Positions 18,918 through 26,639 are shown, counted from the stretch's first letter. The stretch is 64,000 nucleotides of DNA from Companilactobacillus jidongensis (GCF_003946575.1 NZ_RHOP01000016.1:1-64000); one strand, 5' to 3'. The notes: a model not told the origin generated them from the sequence alone. Numbers and translations: made by a program.

Positions 18918-19262
18918 TTAAGCAAGATCTATAGTTTTATTTTGTGTTCGAACATTAATGTTCTCTGGATAGCTGCCCTGAATATCCTTGAGGATATAAA
19001 ACAAATTATCCAGTAGTAAAGCTGTATCATGCGACACTGCTTTATCAAAACGACAGCCAAGATGACCACCGTTGACCTCATCAAGTACGACCTGAGGACT
19101 GGCCTTAGTAAGCTTCTCCAGATTGTTGATTGTTCCAATCGTAACTGCCGAAACGGCTGCACAAACCAAATCCTGACCATAAGGTCCTGAATCAGCATGT
19201 CCTGTAATTAAAAACGAATCAATCTGTTGTTTGTCATTCTGGTGAAAACTTGCTCTAATCAT
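18918..19262 (-). CDS. prp: Ribosomal-processing cysteine protease Prp
   Basis: Cleaves the nine-residue extension from L27 before ribosome assembly. Over 114 residues the catalytic pair falls at His22 (ITGHADSG) and Cys34 (DLVCAAVSA), the same numbering as in the Staphylococcus aureus enzyme. It lies between rplU (2 bases upstream) and rpmA (13 bases downstream), the conserved order. The protein was long annotated as YsxB. Confidence 0.94.
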   Translation of the reverse strand: MIRASFHQNDKQQIDSFLITGHADSGPYGQDLVCAAVSAVTIGTINNLEKLTKASPQVVLDEVNGGHLGCRFDKAVSHDTALLLDNLFYILKDIQGSYPENINVRTQNKTIDLA

Positions 19263-19264
19263 AA

Positions 19265-19576
19265 TTAACCTTTGATACTGTCGATAAGTACCTTAGTATA
19301 TGGTTGGCGGTGACCTGTCTTAGTATGTGAATGCTTCTTAGGTTTGTATTTGTAAGTAACGATTTTCTTATCCTTACCTTGTTTTTCAACTTTACCTGTA
19401 ACTGAAGCACCCTTTACTACAGGATCTCCAACTTTAACATCGTCTCCGTCAGAAACAAGAATTACATCGTCAAATGTAACAGCGTCTCCTTCGTTAACAT
19501 CAAGTTTTTCAATAAAGATTGAGTCATTTTCTTCAACCTTATATTGCTTACCACCAGTTTTAATAATTGCGTACAT
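19265..19576 (-). CDS. rplU: 50S ribosomal protein L21
   Basis: Structural 23S rRNA-binding protein. The 103 residues begin [15 protein letters not shown] and end with the [19 protein letters not shown] signature. It heads the rplU-prp-rpmA operon, which ends at the hairpin at 18586-18615. The leader upstream may hold an L21-type regulatory RNA. Confidence 0.96.
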   Translation of the reverse strand: MYAIIKTGGKQYKVEENDSIFIEKLDVNEGDAVTFDDVILVSDGDDVKVGDPVVKGASVTGKVEKQGKDKKIVTYKYKPKKHSHTKTGHRQPYTKVLIDSIKG

Positions 19577-19660
19577 ATGTGTACACTCCTTTCTAAGACT
19601 CGCCAGTTAGGTGCCGAAGCTTAAACCTAATTTTGAGCGGTTGTAGATGCAATAGTGATT
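19577..19660 (-). ncRNA. Candidate L21 leader (ribosomal protein leader RNA)
   Basis: The 5' untranslated region of rplU is where Firmicutes carry the L21 leader, thought to bind L21 and regulate the operon. On the minus strand there are short pairing segments such as TTAGGTTTAAGC and GCTTCGGCACCTAAC just before the GAAAGGAGTG ribosome site. I did not verify the consensus structure; placement is by position and operon. Confidence 0.45.
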
Positions 19661-19696
19661 GCAACTAATAAAATATAGCAAATATCACAATCTTTT

Positions 19697-21280
19697 TCAA
19701 CCATTATAAACAATTTTTCTAATTGTCCAGCGACCCTTATTCAAAATCAACCAACACAATATTAACAATCCTGCTAAACTGACAAGCAAAGAAATCTTTG
19801 CTAATCCGCTGTACTGATAACTTATATGTACAATATTTGCTCCAGGTTGAGTTTTAATTTTGATTGTTCCTCGTTTGGAAACCTTGGTTGATGTTGTTTC
19901 ATTATTTATTTGTACGTGACGTCCTTTATACGCTAATACCGGTATATCAATCGTAACTGAATTAGGATCATAGTATTTGAACTCAAACGAATCCGAATAA
20001 ATCTGTGTAGCAATATCAGATTTTTTTCCATTAATAATAAAATCATTTAAATCAGTTTTGGTTTTTATACTTTTATTCGGATAATGAACCATCATTCTCT
20101 CTTGATGATCAAGCCCCGTAGACAATGAATTATCCGATTTAAAAATAGCTGCGTTGGCATACACTGAGATGCAGCTAATTACAGTCACTACCAATAAAAT
20201 AAATAATTTCAAAAGTGAAGAATGATTTCTTAGAACGCTCGCTAGGAGATTGCTGACAAATTGGCAAAACAGATATATACAAATAATCCAAAAATAAAAT
20301 GTTAATCTTTTGAAATCATAACCGGCAAAATCCCATGCAATTAGATCTGTGGACAACAATCCCGTAATTATCACTCCAAATGCTGTCAGCTTCACGACTA
20401 AGCGTGTTTTCATTAGTGCAAAAACAATTACTACCAATATTATAAAAATTGCTGAAATAAGCAAATACTTATTTTGAACACTGCCGTAATAATTTTTAAA
20501 ATCAAAATTACCAAGCCTGATGTATGAATATTTTATTTTATTTTGATAAAAATTATTCTGCTCAATTAATGGAACCGTATATCCTAGAGTTGAAATAATT
20601 ACTAATATTAATGATTCAAAACCAGTTAGTAACATCATCCCCCAATATTTCCAATTATGAGTTTGCTTCGAAAAAACGCCTAAAAGAATCATTATGATTG
20701 CTGTTACAGCGATACCTATCGACATCCATGGACTGGTCAACGAAATGAGTATCATTCCTAAGCTAAAGACTGGCCAAAACTTAAATTTTCCTTCAATCAT
20801 CTGAAACAATCCATAAAACACTATTGGCAAAAATATTAGTATTAAATAATTGGAAACTTGATTATCAAAAACTAGATTAAACCTAGTTAGTGACAAAGTA
20901 TAAATTATTGAAAACAAAAATGATTGCAATGTATCCCTGAATAATTTCTCACTAAAATAATACGAACTGATAAATGTTAATAAATTAATTACAAAAAATA
21001 ATAACAAGTAACTTACTGTATCATTACCTAGCCGAAATAATGGCATGAACAAGATTGAAGTTAACCATGGCATGAACAAATTGACTGGGGTTCCTGAATG
21101 ATTCCAATAATCAAAATTAGTTGGTGAAAGGAAAATATTTTCCAAACTCTTGATCCGTTCAATATTAAATGACAGATTCCAGTTAGAACCACCATGAATG
21201 GCCAAAAGATACGCATACAAAATACTTAAAATTACAAATGTTGAACCTAAAATTGTTTTTTTCCACGTTGAACTGGACAT
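19697..21280 (-). CDS. Large polytopic membrane protein, GT-C/YfhO-like topology
   Basis: A 527-residue membrane protein of unknown function. There is one N-terminal segment (about 8-26), a roughly 45-residue external loop, then nine or ten further hydrophobic segments up to about residue 375. A soluble, beta-rich external region follows (about 380-490), then a last segment (about 493-512) and a basic cytosolic end. This layout resembles YfhO-type or GT-C membrane glycosyltransferases, but I see no clear catalytic aspartate motif in the first loop. It is monocistronic. No terminator is obvious in the 120 bases before the rplU leader. Confidence 0.7.
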   Translation of the reverse strand: MSSSTWKKTILGSTFVILSILYAYLLAIHGGSNWNLSFNIERIKSLENIFLSPTNFDYWNHSGTPVNLFMPWLTSILFMPLFRLGNDTVSYLLLFFVINLLTFISSYYFSEKLFRDTLQSFLFSIIYTLSLTRFNLVFDNQVSNYLILIFLPIVFYGLFQMIEGKFKFWPVFSLGMILISLTSPWMSIGIAVTAIIMILLGVFSKQTHNWKYWGMMLLTGFESLILVIISTLGYTVPLIEQNNFYQNKIKYSYIRLGNFDFKNYYGSVQNKYLLISAIFIILVVIVFALMKTRLVVKLTAFGVIITGLLSTDLIAWDFAGYDFKRLTFYFWIICIYLFCQFVSNLLASVLRNHSSLLKLFILLVVTVISCISVYANAAIFKSDNSLSTGLDHQERMMVHYPNKSIKTKTDLNDFIINGKKSDIATQIYSDSFEFKYYDPNSVTIDIPVLAYKGRHVQINNETTSTKVSKRGTIKIKTQPGANIVHISYQYSGLAKISLLVSLAGLLILCWLILNKGRWTIRKIVYNG

Positions 21281-21319
21281 TCTGTTACCTCACAAAAAAT
21301 ATACTTCCTAAATTATACT

Positions 21320-21358
21320 AAAAAAGGATTGGGACTAACTACGTATGTCCCAATCCTT
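21320..21358 (-). terminator. Terminator after the 90-residue membrane protein
   Basis: Minus-strand 12-bp perfect stem AAGGATTGGGAC / GTCCCAATCCTT with an 11-base loop, followed by T-rich sequence. It isolates the 21375-21647 gene from the 527-residue membrane protein. Confidence 0.88.
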
Positions 21359-21374
21359 AATCAATATTCAGTTT

Positions 21375-21647
21375 TTAAATGGCTATTGATGATGCAAACA
21401 ACAACGGACCAAAAATCAAAAAAACAAATACTGCGACTAAAAAGGAAAAAGCTGTTTTGCCCTTTTTCCAATTAAGCCTTGTAAGTATCCTAGTTATCAA
21501 GATTAATAGTGCAATCAAACCAACGCCTGTGGCAATACCGACTGTATTGCTGATAACATCGAGTTGAGTTAATACAGAAACAATTAAATCTGCGATTATA
21601 AATGCTACTGTTATAAAAAATGAATACTCCCTTTTCAAGCATCCCAC
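21375..21647 (-). CDS. Small three-segment membrane protein
   Basis: A 90-residue hydrophobic protein, not recognised. Membrane segments lie at about 10-30, 35-53 and 65-88, with a short basic stretch (about 54-64) between the second and third that favours a cytosolic loop. No export signal or catalytic motif. It is monocistronic with its own terminator. The 159 bases upstream (21648-21806) are AT-rich, and no clear feature is identified there. Confidence 0.65.
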   Translation of the reverse strand: MGCLKREYSFFITVAFIIADLIVSVLTQLDVISNTVGIATGVGLIALLILITRILTRLNWKKGKTAFSFLVAVFVFLIFGPLLFASSIAI

Positions 21648-21806
21648 CTCTAAAATCCTAAGAATTACATCAAAATAACATGATATATTTCTTAAACTTT
21701 AAGCACAACGGTTTTATTGTAAAATGAAAATTCTTACATTGCAATATTATTTTTTCAATGTACTTTCAAAAAGCCACTAGAACAAGGTTTAACTCACCAA
21801 TTTTTT

Positions 21807-23186
21807 TTACAATTTATAATTTTGCCAAGGCATATTCTCAATCCATTGATGATTTATCATCGAGACACTGCTCAGGTCATTTGAATCCAATTCCATCACT
21901 AATTGATTTTCATCAAATAATGGCCATTCATATTTGATCTCGTCATTATAAGGCTTATCATTCATCAAGAAATCCATGATCAATTGAAAATAATACTTTC
22001 TATTCTTTCGGTATTCAATATTCAATTCATTAGTCGGTGTATTCAAATAATCGATATTACCACCATGACGTCCGTCTAATACAGTGAAGTAATTACCGTA
22101 CACTTCAGCATTATTTTCGACTAAGAACTTTTGACTTCTAAAGGCAGGATAGCTATACATGGCTTCACTGATAAGTCGCACTAGATCCGTCTTTTGGTCT
22201 CCTTGGGGTGTTAATTGCTTAAGTAAAACATCAGCATTCTTACCAAACAGATCTGGCACAACGTTATTTTTTAACCTAGACAAGTTAAATTGGCTCAACG
22301 GAGCCTGTTCATTACTACCAGCTCCAATTAATGACTTAAAATCCGTTCGTTGTACACGTTGTGCTAAGACACTTAACCAGTTATCAGAAATCAAATCATT
22401 ATCAACCACCGGACCAAACCAGTTAGTTGCAATATGATCACCAATTGTATTCTGTTGAACTGTTAGTAGACCATCGTCTGTCAGATTTAACAGATCATTA
22501 TCAGTTGAAATATTATTCGTTTTACAAAATCTCTCAGTGACCTTCCGTGCTGTTTCTAAATTCCTAATAGTTTGAAACGAACCACTGAATAAAATAATTT
22601 TGCTTATTCTATCTAATAGCTCAGAGTTAGATGCCATCAATGCAGCAATCGATTTTGCTCCAGCGGATAAGCCGACCAAACTAATATTGTTGACATCCCC
22701 ACCGAATTTGGCAGCATTATCTATGACCCATTCAATGCTCTTTAATTGATCAGACAAACCAACATTTGTATCACCGCCAGTTATCTTCCCCCATCCAAAA
22801 AGTCCGAGTCTATAATTTGGCATGATATGAACAACTGATTGTTCATCTAGCCAGGGCATGTTCTTGATTGCATTGCCTCCGTGTAAAAATCCACCGCCAT
22901 AAAATTCAATAACGATTGGAAAACTTCCATCAACATCGGGGGTAGATATATCTAGATTTAGACAATTCTCACCAAAACGAATATTTGAATTTTGAAACGC
23001 ATTATCTTGCATTGGTTGAATTCCTGGTCGAACCGCCAAATTGATTTTTTGTGGATCATCAACATAATATTCTTCTGCACGTTTGAACCTACGTGTATAA
23101 CCAAATGGCACCCCTAGAAAGTTTACGTGATTGTGTTCTTCAAATCCCTGATAGATACCAGTTGTAGTTTCAATAATCTTTTTCAT
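21807..23186 (-). CDS. Type-B carboxylesterase family protein
   Basis: Alpha/beta-hydrolase of 459 residues, probably hydrolysing carboxylic esters in the cytosol (no signal peptide). Hallmarks are LGVPFGYTRRFKRAE near the start, NCLNLDISTP, an oxyanion segment IEFYGGGFLHGG, the nucleophile elbow GLSAGAKS (serine about 174) and a C-terminal histidine in DGRHGGNID. Family members range from para-nitrobenzyl esterases to phenolic esterases, and the substrate cannot be told. It is alone and followed by an AT-rich gap. Likely accessory. Confidence 0.86.
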   Translation of the reverse strand: MKKIIETTTGIYQGFEEHNHVNFLGVPFGYTRRFKRAEEYYVDDPQKINLAVRPGIQPMQDNAFQNSNIRFGENCLNLDISTPDVDGSFPIVIEFYGGGFLHGGNAIKNMPWLDEQSVVHIMPNYRLGLFGWGKITGGDTNVGLSDQLKSIEWVIDNAAKFGGDVNNISLVGLSAGAKSIAALMASNSELLDRISKIILFSGSFQTIRNLETARKVTERFCKTNNISTDNDLLNLTDDGLLTVQQNTIGDHIATNWFGPVVDNDLISDNWLSVLAQRVQRTDFKSLIGAGSNEQAPLSQFNLSRLKNNVVPDLFGKNADVLLKQLTPQGDQKTDLVRLISEAMYSYPAFRSQKFLVENNAEVYGNYFTVLDGRHGGNIDYLNTPTNELNIEYRKNRKYYFQLIMDFLMNDKPYNDEIKYEWPLFDENQLVMELDSNDLSSVSMINHQWIENMPWQNYKL

Positions 23187-23321
23187 TCACAATCAACCCC
23201 CTGTTACCACATTATATAAGCATTTTATATTGTCTAACATTGTAAACTAATAGATAGTATTGAACAAGAATAGGTTTTCATTAAAATTTTTTCTTTATTT
23301 TGATCAATTTCAATATTAAAC

Positions 23322-23350
23322 TTGTTAAATTTTCAGAGCTTGTATATAAT
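23322..23350 (+). promoter_or_regulatory. Promoter of the 63-residue basic ORF
   Basis: TTGTTA (23322-23327), 17-bp spacer, TATAAT (23345-23350), with a TG two bases before it. Transcription would start near 23357, giving a roughly 28-base leader with a GGGAGAAG ribosome site at the expected distance from ATG 23385. Confidence 0.75.
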
Positions 23351-23384
23351 TTCTTGGATACATTTTTTAGGGAGAAGAAAGCAT

Positions 23385-23576
23385 ATGGTCTTAACAGATG
23401 CACAGAAACGTGCCAATAAAAAATGGCACAAGAATAACCGCGAACGGGCAAACTACATTGCCATGCGCTCTTCAGCGCGTAGTTTCATCCGTAATAAATC
23501 TACCACTGATGATCTAGAAGAATTAGAACACATAATCAGCACACGTAAAAGAGAACTCAATGGTAACGCATTATAG
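23385..23576 (+). CDS. Small basic protein of unknown function (63 residues)
   Basis: Starts at ATG 23385 downstream of a good promoter and ribosome site. A reading from upstream codons would begin in the promoter and is rejected. The N-terminal half is strongly basic (QKRANKKWHKNNRERANY, then SSARSFIRNK), and the C-terminal half is an acidic-to-basic helix (DDLEELEHIISTRKREL). The charge pattern suggests nucleic-acid binding, but this is inference. Its stop codon is the first arm of a terminator hairpin, so this is a complete single-gene unit. Confidence 0.75.
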   Translation: MVLTDAQKRANKKWHKNNRERANYIAMRSSARSFIRNKSTTDDLEELEHIISTRKRELNGNAL

Positions 23577-23600
23577 ACTACTTTAGTAGTCTATTTTTTT
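23574..23600 (+). terminator. Terminator of the 63-residue ORF
   Basis: TAGACTAC / GTAGTCTA perfect 8-bp stem, TTTA loop, then seven T residues. The stop codon TAG is the first three bases of the stem. Confidence 0.92.
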
Positions 23601-23657
23601 ATCCTCCAAATCATTCTTGATCTTACAAACATATATTTTTATATCCTTTCATAAATT

Positions 23658-23709
23658 TGATATAATTCAGTTACTAAAAGATGTTTAAACATATATGACA
23701 ATATCTTTT
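23658..23709 (+). promoter_or_regulatory. Extended -10 promoter and hairpin leader of the 42-residue ORF
   Basis: TGATATAAT (23658-23666) is an extended -10 element; the -35 region is poor. The predicted transcript soon forms a 10-bp hairpin, arms 23676-23685 and 23700-23709 (AAAAGATGTT / AATATCTTTT, one G-U pair). The region also contains the 12-bp palindrome ATGTTTAAACAT (23681-23692). The structure ends 15 bases before the ribosome site. Confidence 0.5.
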
Positions 23710-23739
23710 AAATTTATGTTTCTGTTGGAGGTTTTGATT

Positions 23740-23868
23740 ATGAAATTGCTTGATTGGATCAAACTAGTTATTCAGCCCCAGGATAAATCAGAAATGTCAG
23801 TACAAGACAAAGAATTTCTTTCCGAATTGGAAGAAGAAAATAAAGCTTCTTTATTTGATAGTAAATAA
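23740..23868 (+). CDS. Predicted 42-residue small protein
   Basis: A short ORF with ATG at 23740, preceded by TTGGAGG (23725-23731) at ideal spacing and followed directly by a strong terminator. The product begins with an amphipathic stretch (MKLLDWIKLVIQP) and continues as a hydrophilic acidic helix (EFLSELEEENKASLF). No family recognised. The signal quality at both ends argues for a real gene; peptide or regulatory function is open. Confidence 0.65.
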   Translation: MKLLDWIKLVIQPQDKSEMSVQDKEFLSELEEENKASLFDSK

Positions 23869-23876
23869 TTTAATAT

Positions 23877-23919
23877 AAAAAAGAGGTAACATCGAATGAA
23901 CGACGTTACCTCTTTTTTT
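23877..23919 (+). terminator. Terminator of the 42-residue ORF
   Basis: Stem AAAGAGGTAAC / GTTACCTCTTT, extended by TCG/CGA after one mismatch, with a T-run on the plus strand and an A-run before it, so it could act in both directions. It lies 8 bases after the ORF stop and 4 bases from the tRNA 3' end. Confidence 0.9.
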
Positions 23920-23923
23920 ATTA

Positions 23924-23997
23924 TGTCACAGGTGAGATTCGAACTCACGACCTACGGTTTAGAAGACCGTTGCTCTATCCAACTGAGCCACTGTGAC
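23924..23997 (-). tRNA. tRNA-Arg (anticodon UCU)
   Basis: A 74-base cloverleaf. Acceptor GTCACAG pairs with CTGTGAC, discriminator A. D-arm GCTC-AGTTGGATA-GAGC, anticodon stem with loop CTTCTAA (anticodon TCT, reading AGA), T-arm GTGAG-TTCGAAT-CTCAC. CCA is not encoded. It is a single gene without tRNA neighbours, and the hairpin at 23877-23919 can end its transcript. Confidence 0.97.
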
Positions 23998-24100
23998 ATC
24001 ACTTGTTCTATTATAAAGAATGGTTTTAAAAAATGCAACGGGAAAAATTAAAATATTTTATTTTTTTATTATTCGATACAAATTTGTTTTTATAAACATC

Positions 24101-24136
24101 AATAACGCCCATGAATATGCATTCATGAGCGTTATT
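24101..24136 (-). terminator. Hairpin after the 89-residue LexA-box gene
   Basis: Long stem AATAACGC-CCATGAAT / ATTCATGA-GCGTTATT with an ATGC loop (one mismatch), 6 bases after the stop codon. The following minus-strand sequence is only moderately T-rich (GATGTTTATAAAAAC), so termination strength is uncertain. Confidence 0.7.
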
Positions 24137-24142
24137 TCTAAA

Positions 24143-24412
24143 TTAGACACTTCTATATTGAACGTCATCTTCAGCAATTGGCAGAGTTTTTTCTGCATCT
24201 CTAACCAATCCTTGAATCAAACCAGAATTCATGGGTGAAATCCCAAATATTTGCTTTTCGATTGTCGTTCTTAAGGTATCATCAAAACTACGCATAACGA
24301 TCGAAGATTGATCCAACAAACTATTATTTACTAATACTAAATTTCTATAAGTATCTTTATTATACCTTTTATTAAACTCGCCTATAAAGTTCTTGAGAAT
24401 TACACTTTGCAT
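24143..24412 (-). CDS. Predicted SOS-inducible small protein of unknown function (89 residues)
   Basis: Not recognised. An 89-residue soluble protein without cysteine, signal peptide or membrane segment, rich in predicted helix (SVILKNFIGEFNKRYNKD; LRTTIEKQIF; GLIQGLVRDAEKTL). The start ATG at 24412 follows GAGGTGAAG by three bases. It is expressed from a promoter whose spacer is a perfect LexA box, directly after ynbB, and ends at its own hairpin. In related genomes glnR-glnA usually follow ynbB; this gene occupies that place. A role in DNA damage response is inferred from the operator only. Confidence 0.75.
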   Translation of the reverse strand: MQSVILKNFIGEFNKRYNKDTYRNLVLVNNSLLDQSSIVMRSFDDTLRTTIEKQIFGISPMNSGLIQGLVRDAEKTLPIAEDDVQYRSV

Positions 24413-24430
24413 GTCTTCACCTCAAGTACC

Positions 24431-24459
24431 ATTATACGAACATACGTTCGAATAAGCAA
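24431..24459 (-). promoter_or_regulatory. LexA-controlled promoter of the 89-residue ORF
   Basis: On the minus strand TTGCTT (24454-24459), 17-bp spacer, TATAAT (24431-24436). The spacer holds CGAACGTATGTTCG (24437-24450), a perfect CGAAC-N4-GTTCG LexA box abutting the -10. It overlaps an AATAAGC/GCTTATT palindrome (24451-24466) at the ynbB stop codon. It is identical in design to 10815-10843. Confidence 0.9.
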
Positions 24460-24466
24460 GCTTATT

Positions 24467-25720
24467 TTAGTAGAATAGTTCCTTACATGCATTTGAAATA
24501 GCAATCTTCACATGCTCATACGTCAAACCACCTTGAATATAAATAATATATGGAGCACGCATTGGTCCATCAGCTGAGAATTCAACACTCGCACCTGAAA
24601 CGAAGGTTCCGGCAGCCATAACGACTTCATCCTCGTAACCTGACATTTCACTAGGCTCTGGAACAACATTTGAGTCAATTGGTGAATATTGTTGTACCAA
24701 TTTAGTAAATTTGACCATCTTATCCGGATCATTAAAAATAATTGTTTGAATCAAATCAGTTCTATCATCACTCCACTTAGGAGAAACATTCAATCCCATT
24801 TTAGCAAATAAAGCTGCTTCAAAGATAGCACCTTTTATGGCATTTCCAGTTACTCTTGGGGCAAGGAAGAAGCCTTGATACATTTCTTCCATACGATCAA
24901 TTGTAGCACCCTCAGAAGCACCGATACCAGGAGCTGTTAGACGATAACTTGCTAATTCAACAAGATCCTTCTTACCAACGATATAACCACCAGTTTTAGC
25001 CAAACCGCCGCCGGCGTTCTTAATCAATGAACCTGCCATTAAGTCAGCTCCAACTTCAGTTGGTTCGATTGTTTCTGAGAACTCACCATAACAATTATCG
25101 ATAAAAATAATTACGTCTTTAGATACCGAACGTACTTCTTTAATGATTTCTGCGATTTCTGCTACTGTCAAGCTCTTACGAGTCGAGTAACCACGTGAGC
25201 GTTGAATAGCAATGACCTTTGGATTTTGCTCATTAATCTTGTTTTTCATAGTTTCGTAGTCGACCTTGTCACCGATCATATCAACTGAATCAAAGCCAAT
25301 CTTATAATCAATCAATGAACCGCGTTTATTACCGGCAATACCGACAACTTCTTGCATTGTATCGTAAGGCTCACCAGTAACGTATAACAAATTGTCACCA
25401 GGTCTTAAAATACCAAACAATGCAGTTGCCAATGTATGTGTACCTGATACAAATTGTGGTCTAACTAATGCTGCTTCTGTCTTGAACACGTCAGCGTATA
25501 CTGCTTCTAATTGATCACGACCACGGTCATCATCCCCATAACCAGTTGTACCAAGCAGACTACTTTCATCGATATTTTCTTTTCTAAACCCTTTAAGAAC
25601 CTTGTCTTGATTATCCAAAACACGTTCATCAATCTCAGCAAGTTTTCCTGCTATCTCGTTATCCACTTGCTTGATTGCTTCTTTCAATTCAACTGGAAAA
25701 CTGTCATTCCATCTAGCCAT
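24467..25720 (-). CDS. ynbB: PLP-dependent methionine gamma-lyase-like protein (YnbB, 'aluminium resistance')
   Basis: Cys/Met metabolism PLP-enzyme fold, 417 residues. Visible are SLLGTTGYGDDDRGRD near 52-67, RPQFVSGTHTLATAL (about 80-94), FIDNCYGEF with the cofactor aspartate, and the PLP lysine in SLIKNAGGG (about 231-239). The true reaction of this family is unsettled; the old name 'aluminium resistance protein' is not functional evidence. It overlaps miaA by 8 bases, as in other Firmicutes. Confidence 0.88.
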   Translation of the reverse strand: MARWNDSFPVELKEAIKQVDNEIAGKLAEIDERVLDNQDKVLKGFRKENIDESSLLGTTGYGDDDRGRDQLEAVYADVFKTEAALVRPQFVSGTHTLATALFGILRPGDNLLYVTGEPYDTMQEVVGIAGNKRGSLIDYKIGFDSVDMIGDKVDYETMKNKINEQNPKVIAIQRSRGYSTRKSLTVAEIAEIIKEVRSVSKDVIIFIDNCYGEFSETIEPTEVGADLMAGSLIKNAGGGLAKTGGYIVGKKDLVELASYRLTAPGIGASEGATIDRMEEMYQGFFLAPRVTGNAIKGAIFEAALFAKMGLNVSPKWSDDRTDLIQTIIFNDPDKMVKFTKLVQQYSPIDSNVVPEPSEMSGYEDEVVMAAGTFVSGASVEFSADGPMRAPYIIYIQGGLTYEHVKIAISNACKELFY

Positions 25721-26639
25721 TATATCCTCCTAAAAATCCTTTGATCCGGTTTTCAATTTTTATTTGATAATCCGGTTCCTCACTAATATTATACCAATCG
25801 ACATCCATCTGATTACGAAAATATGTTAGCTGTCGTTTGGCGAAATGCCTTGAATTCTTCTTAATTTCATCAAGACATGATTCAAGTGTATCAGTCCCCC
25901 CAAAATAAGGAAATAATTCCTTGTAACCAATTCCGTTCTTAGCCTGAGGTATTTGGTCACGATTATCATAAACCGGTCTCACCTCGTTCAGTAAGCCCAT
26001 ATCAACCATTTTATCCACCCGACTATTGATTCGAGCATATAATTTATCTCTATCATCTGTCAATCCAACCAAATAAAAGTCTGCCCACTTATTCCCATTT
26101 TCCTGATCAACGATAGACTTACCGGTTTCACGATGAACTTCTATTGCTCTAATGACCCTTCTAACATTAGAAACATCAATTTTATCCATAGCTAGTGGAT
26201 CTTCTTCATGCAAAATTTTAACCAATCCGGCAATTCCAGAATCATTCTCTATTTGTAATAATTCTTCTCGTAACTTGTTATCACCGTCAGCTTTGCCACC
26301 AAGATTTAAGTTTTGGATCAATGAATTCAAATAAAATCCAGTTCCGCCAACAACAAATGAATTTTTGTTTTCGATTGTTAAATTTTCAATAACCCTTTTA
26401 GCCTTTTGCTGGAAGTCCTTAACTGTATATCTTTCAGTAACATCACTAATATCGACTAAGTGATGTGGCACAGTTGACAATTCTTCTGGACTATCCTTTG
26501 CAGTTCCGATATCCAAACCTCGATATATCTGCATTGAATCACCAGAAATTATTTCTCCATTGAATTTCTGCGCTAATTTTAATCCCAGCGCACTTTTACC
26601 CACGGCCGTTGGTCCAACCACTGCAACAACTTTTTCCAA
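25713..26639 (-). CDS. miaA: tRNA dimethylallyltransferase
   Basis: Adds the isopentenyl group to A37 of tRNAs that read UNN codons. The P-loop GPTAVGKSAL (about 8-17), SGDSMQIYRGLDIGTAK and VVGGTGFYLNSL are diagnostic. I choose TTG at 26639 because AGAGAGG lies 7 bases before it and the product then begins like other family members (EKVVAVVGPT); ATG at 26657 lacks a ribosome site. Length 308. Divergent from the DUF3042 gene. Confidence 0.93.
   Translation of the reverse strand: MEKVVAVVGPTAVGKSALGLKLAQKFNGEIISGDSMQIYRGLDIGTAKDSPEELSTVPHHLVDISDVTERYTVKDFQQKAKRVIENLTIENKNSFVVGGTGFYLNSLIQNLNLGGKADGDNKLREELLQIENDSGIAGLVKILHEEDPLAMDKIDVSNVRRVIRAIEVHRETGKSIVDQENGNKWADFYLVGLTDDRDKLYARINSRVDKMVDMGLLNEVRPVYDNRDQIPQAKNGIGYKELFPYFGGTDTLESCLDEIKKNSRHFAKRQLTYFRNQMDVDWYNISEEPDYQIKIENRIKGFLGGYNG

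Noticed and set aside
19577-19696. Riboswitch upstream of rplU
   Set aside because: Operon position argues for a ribosomal protein leader instead; no metabolite riboswitch motif is recognised.
23322-23384. Extension of the 63-residue ORF upstream to 23322
   Set aside because: The region contains the promoter -35 and -10; the ribosome site is just before ATG 23385.
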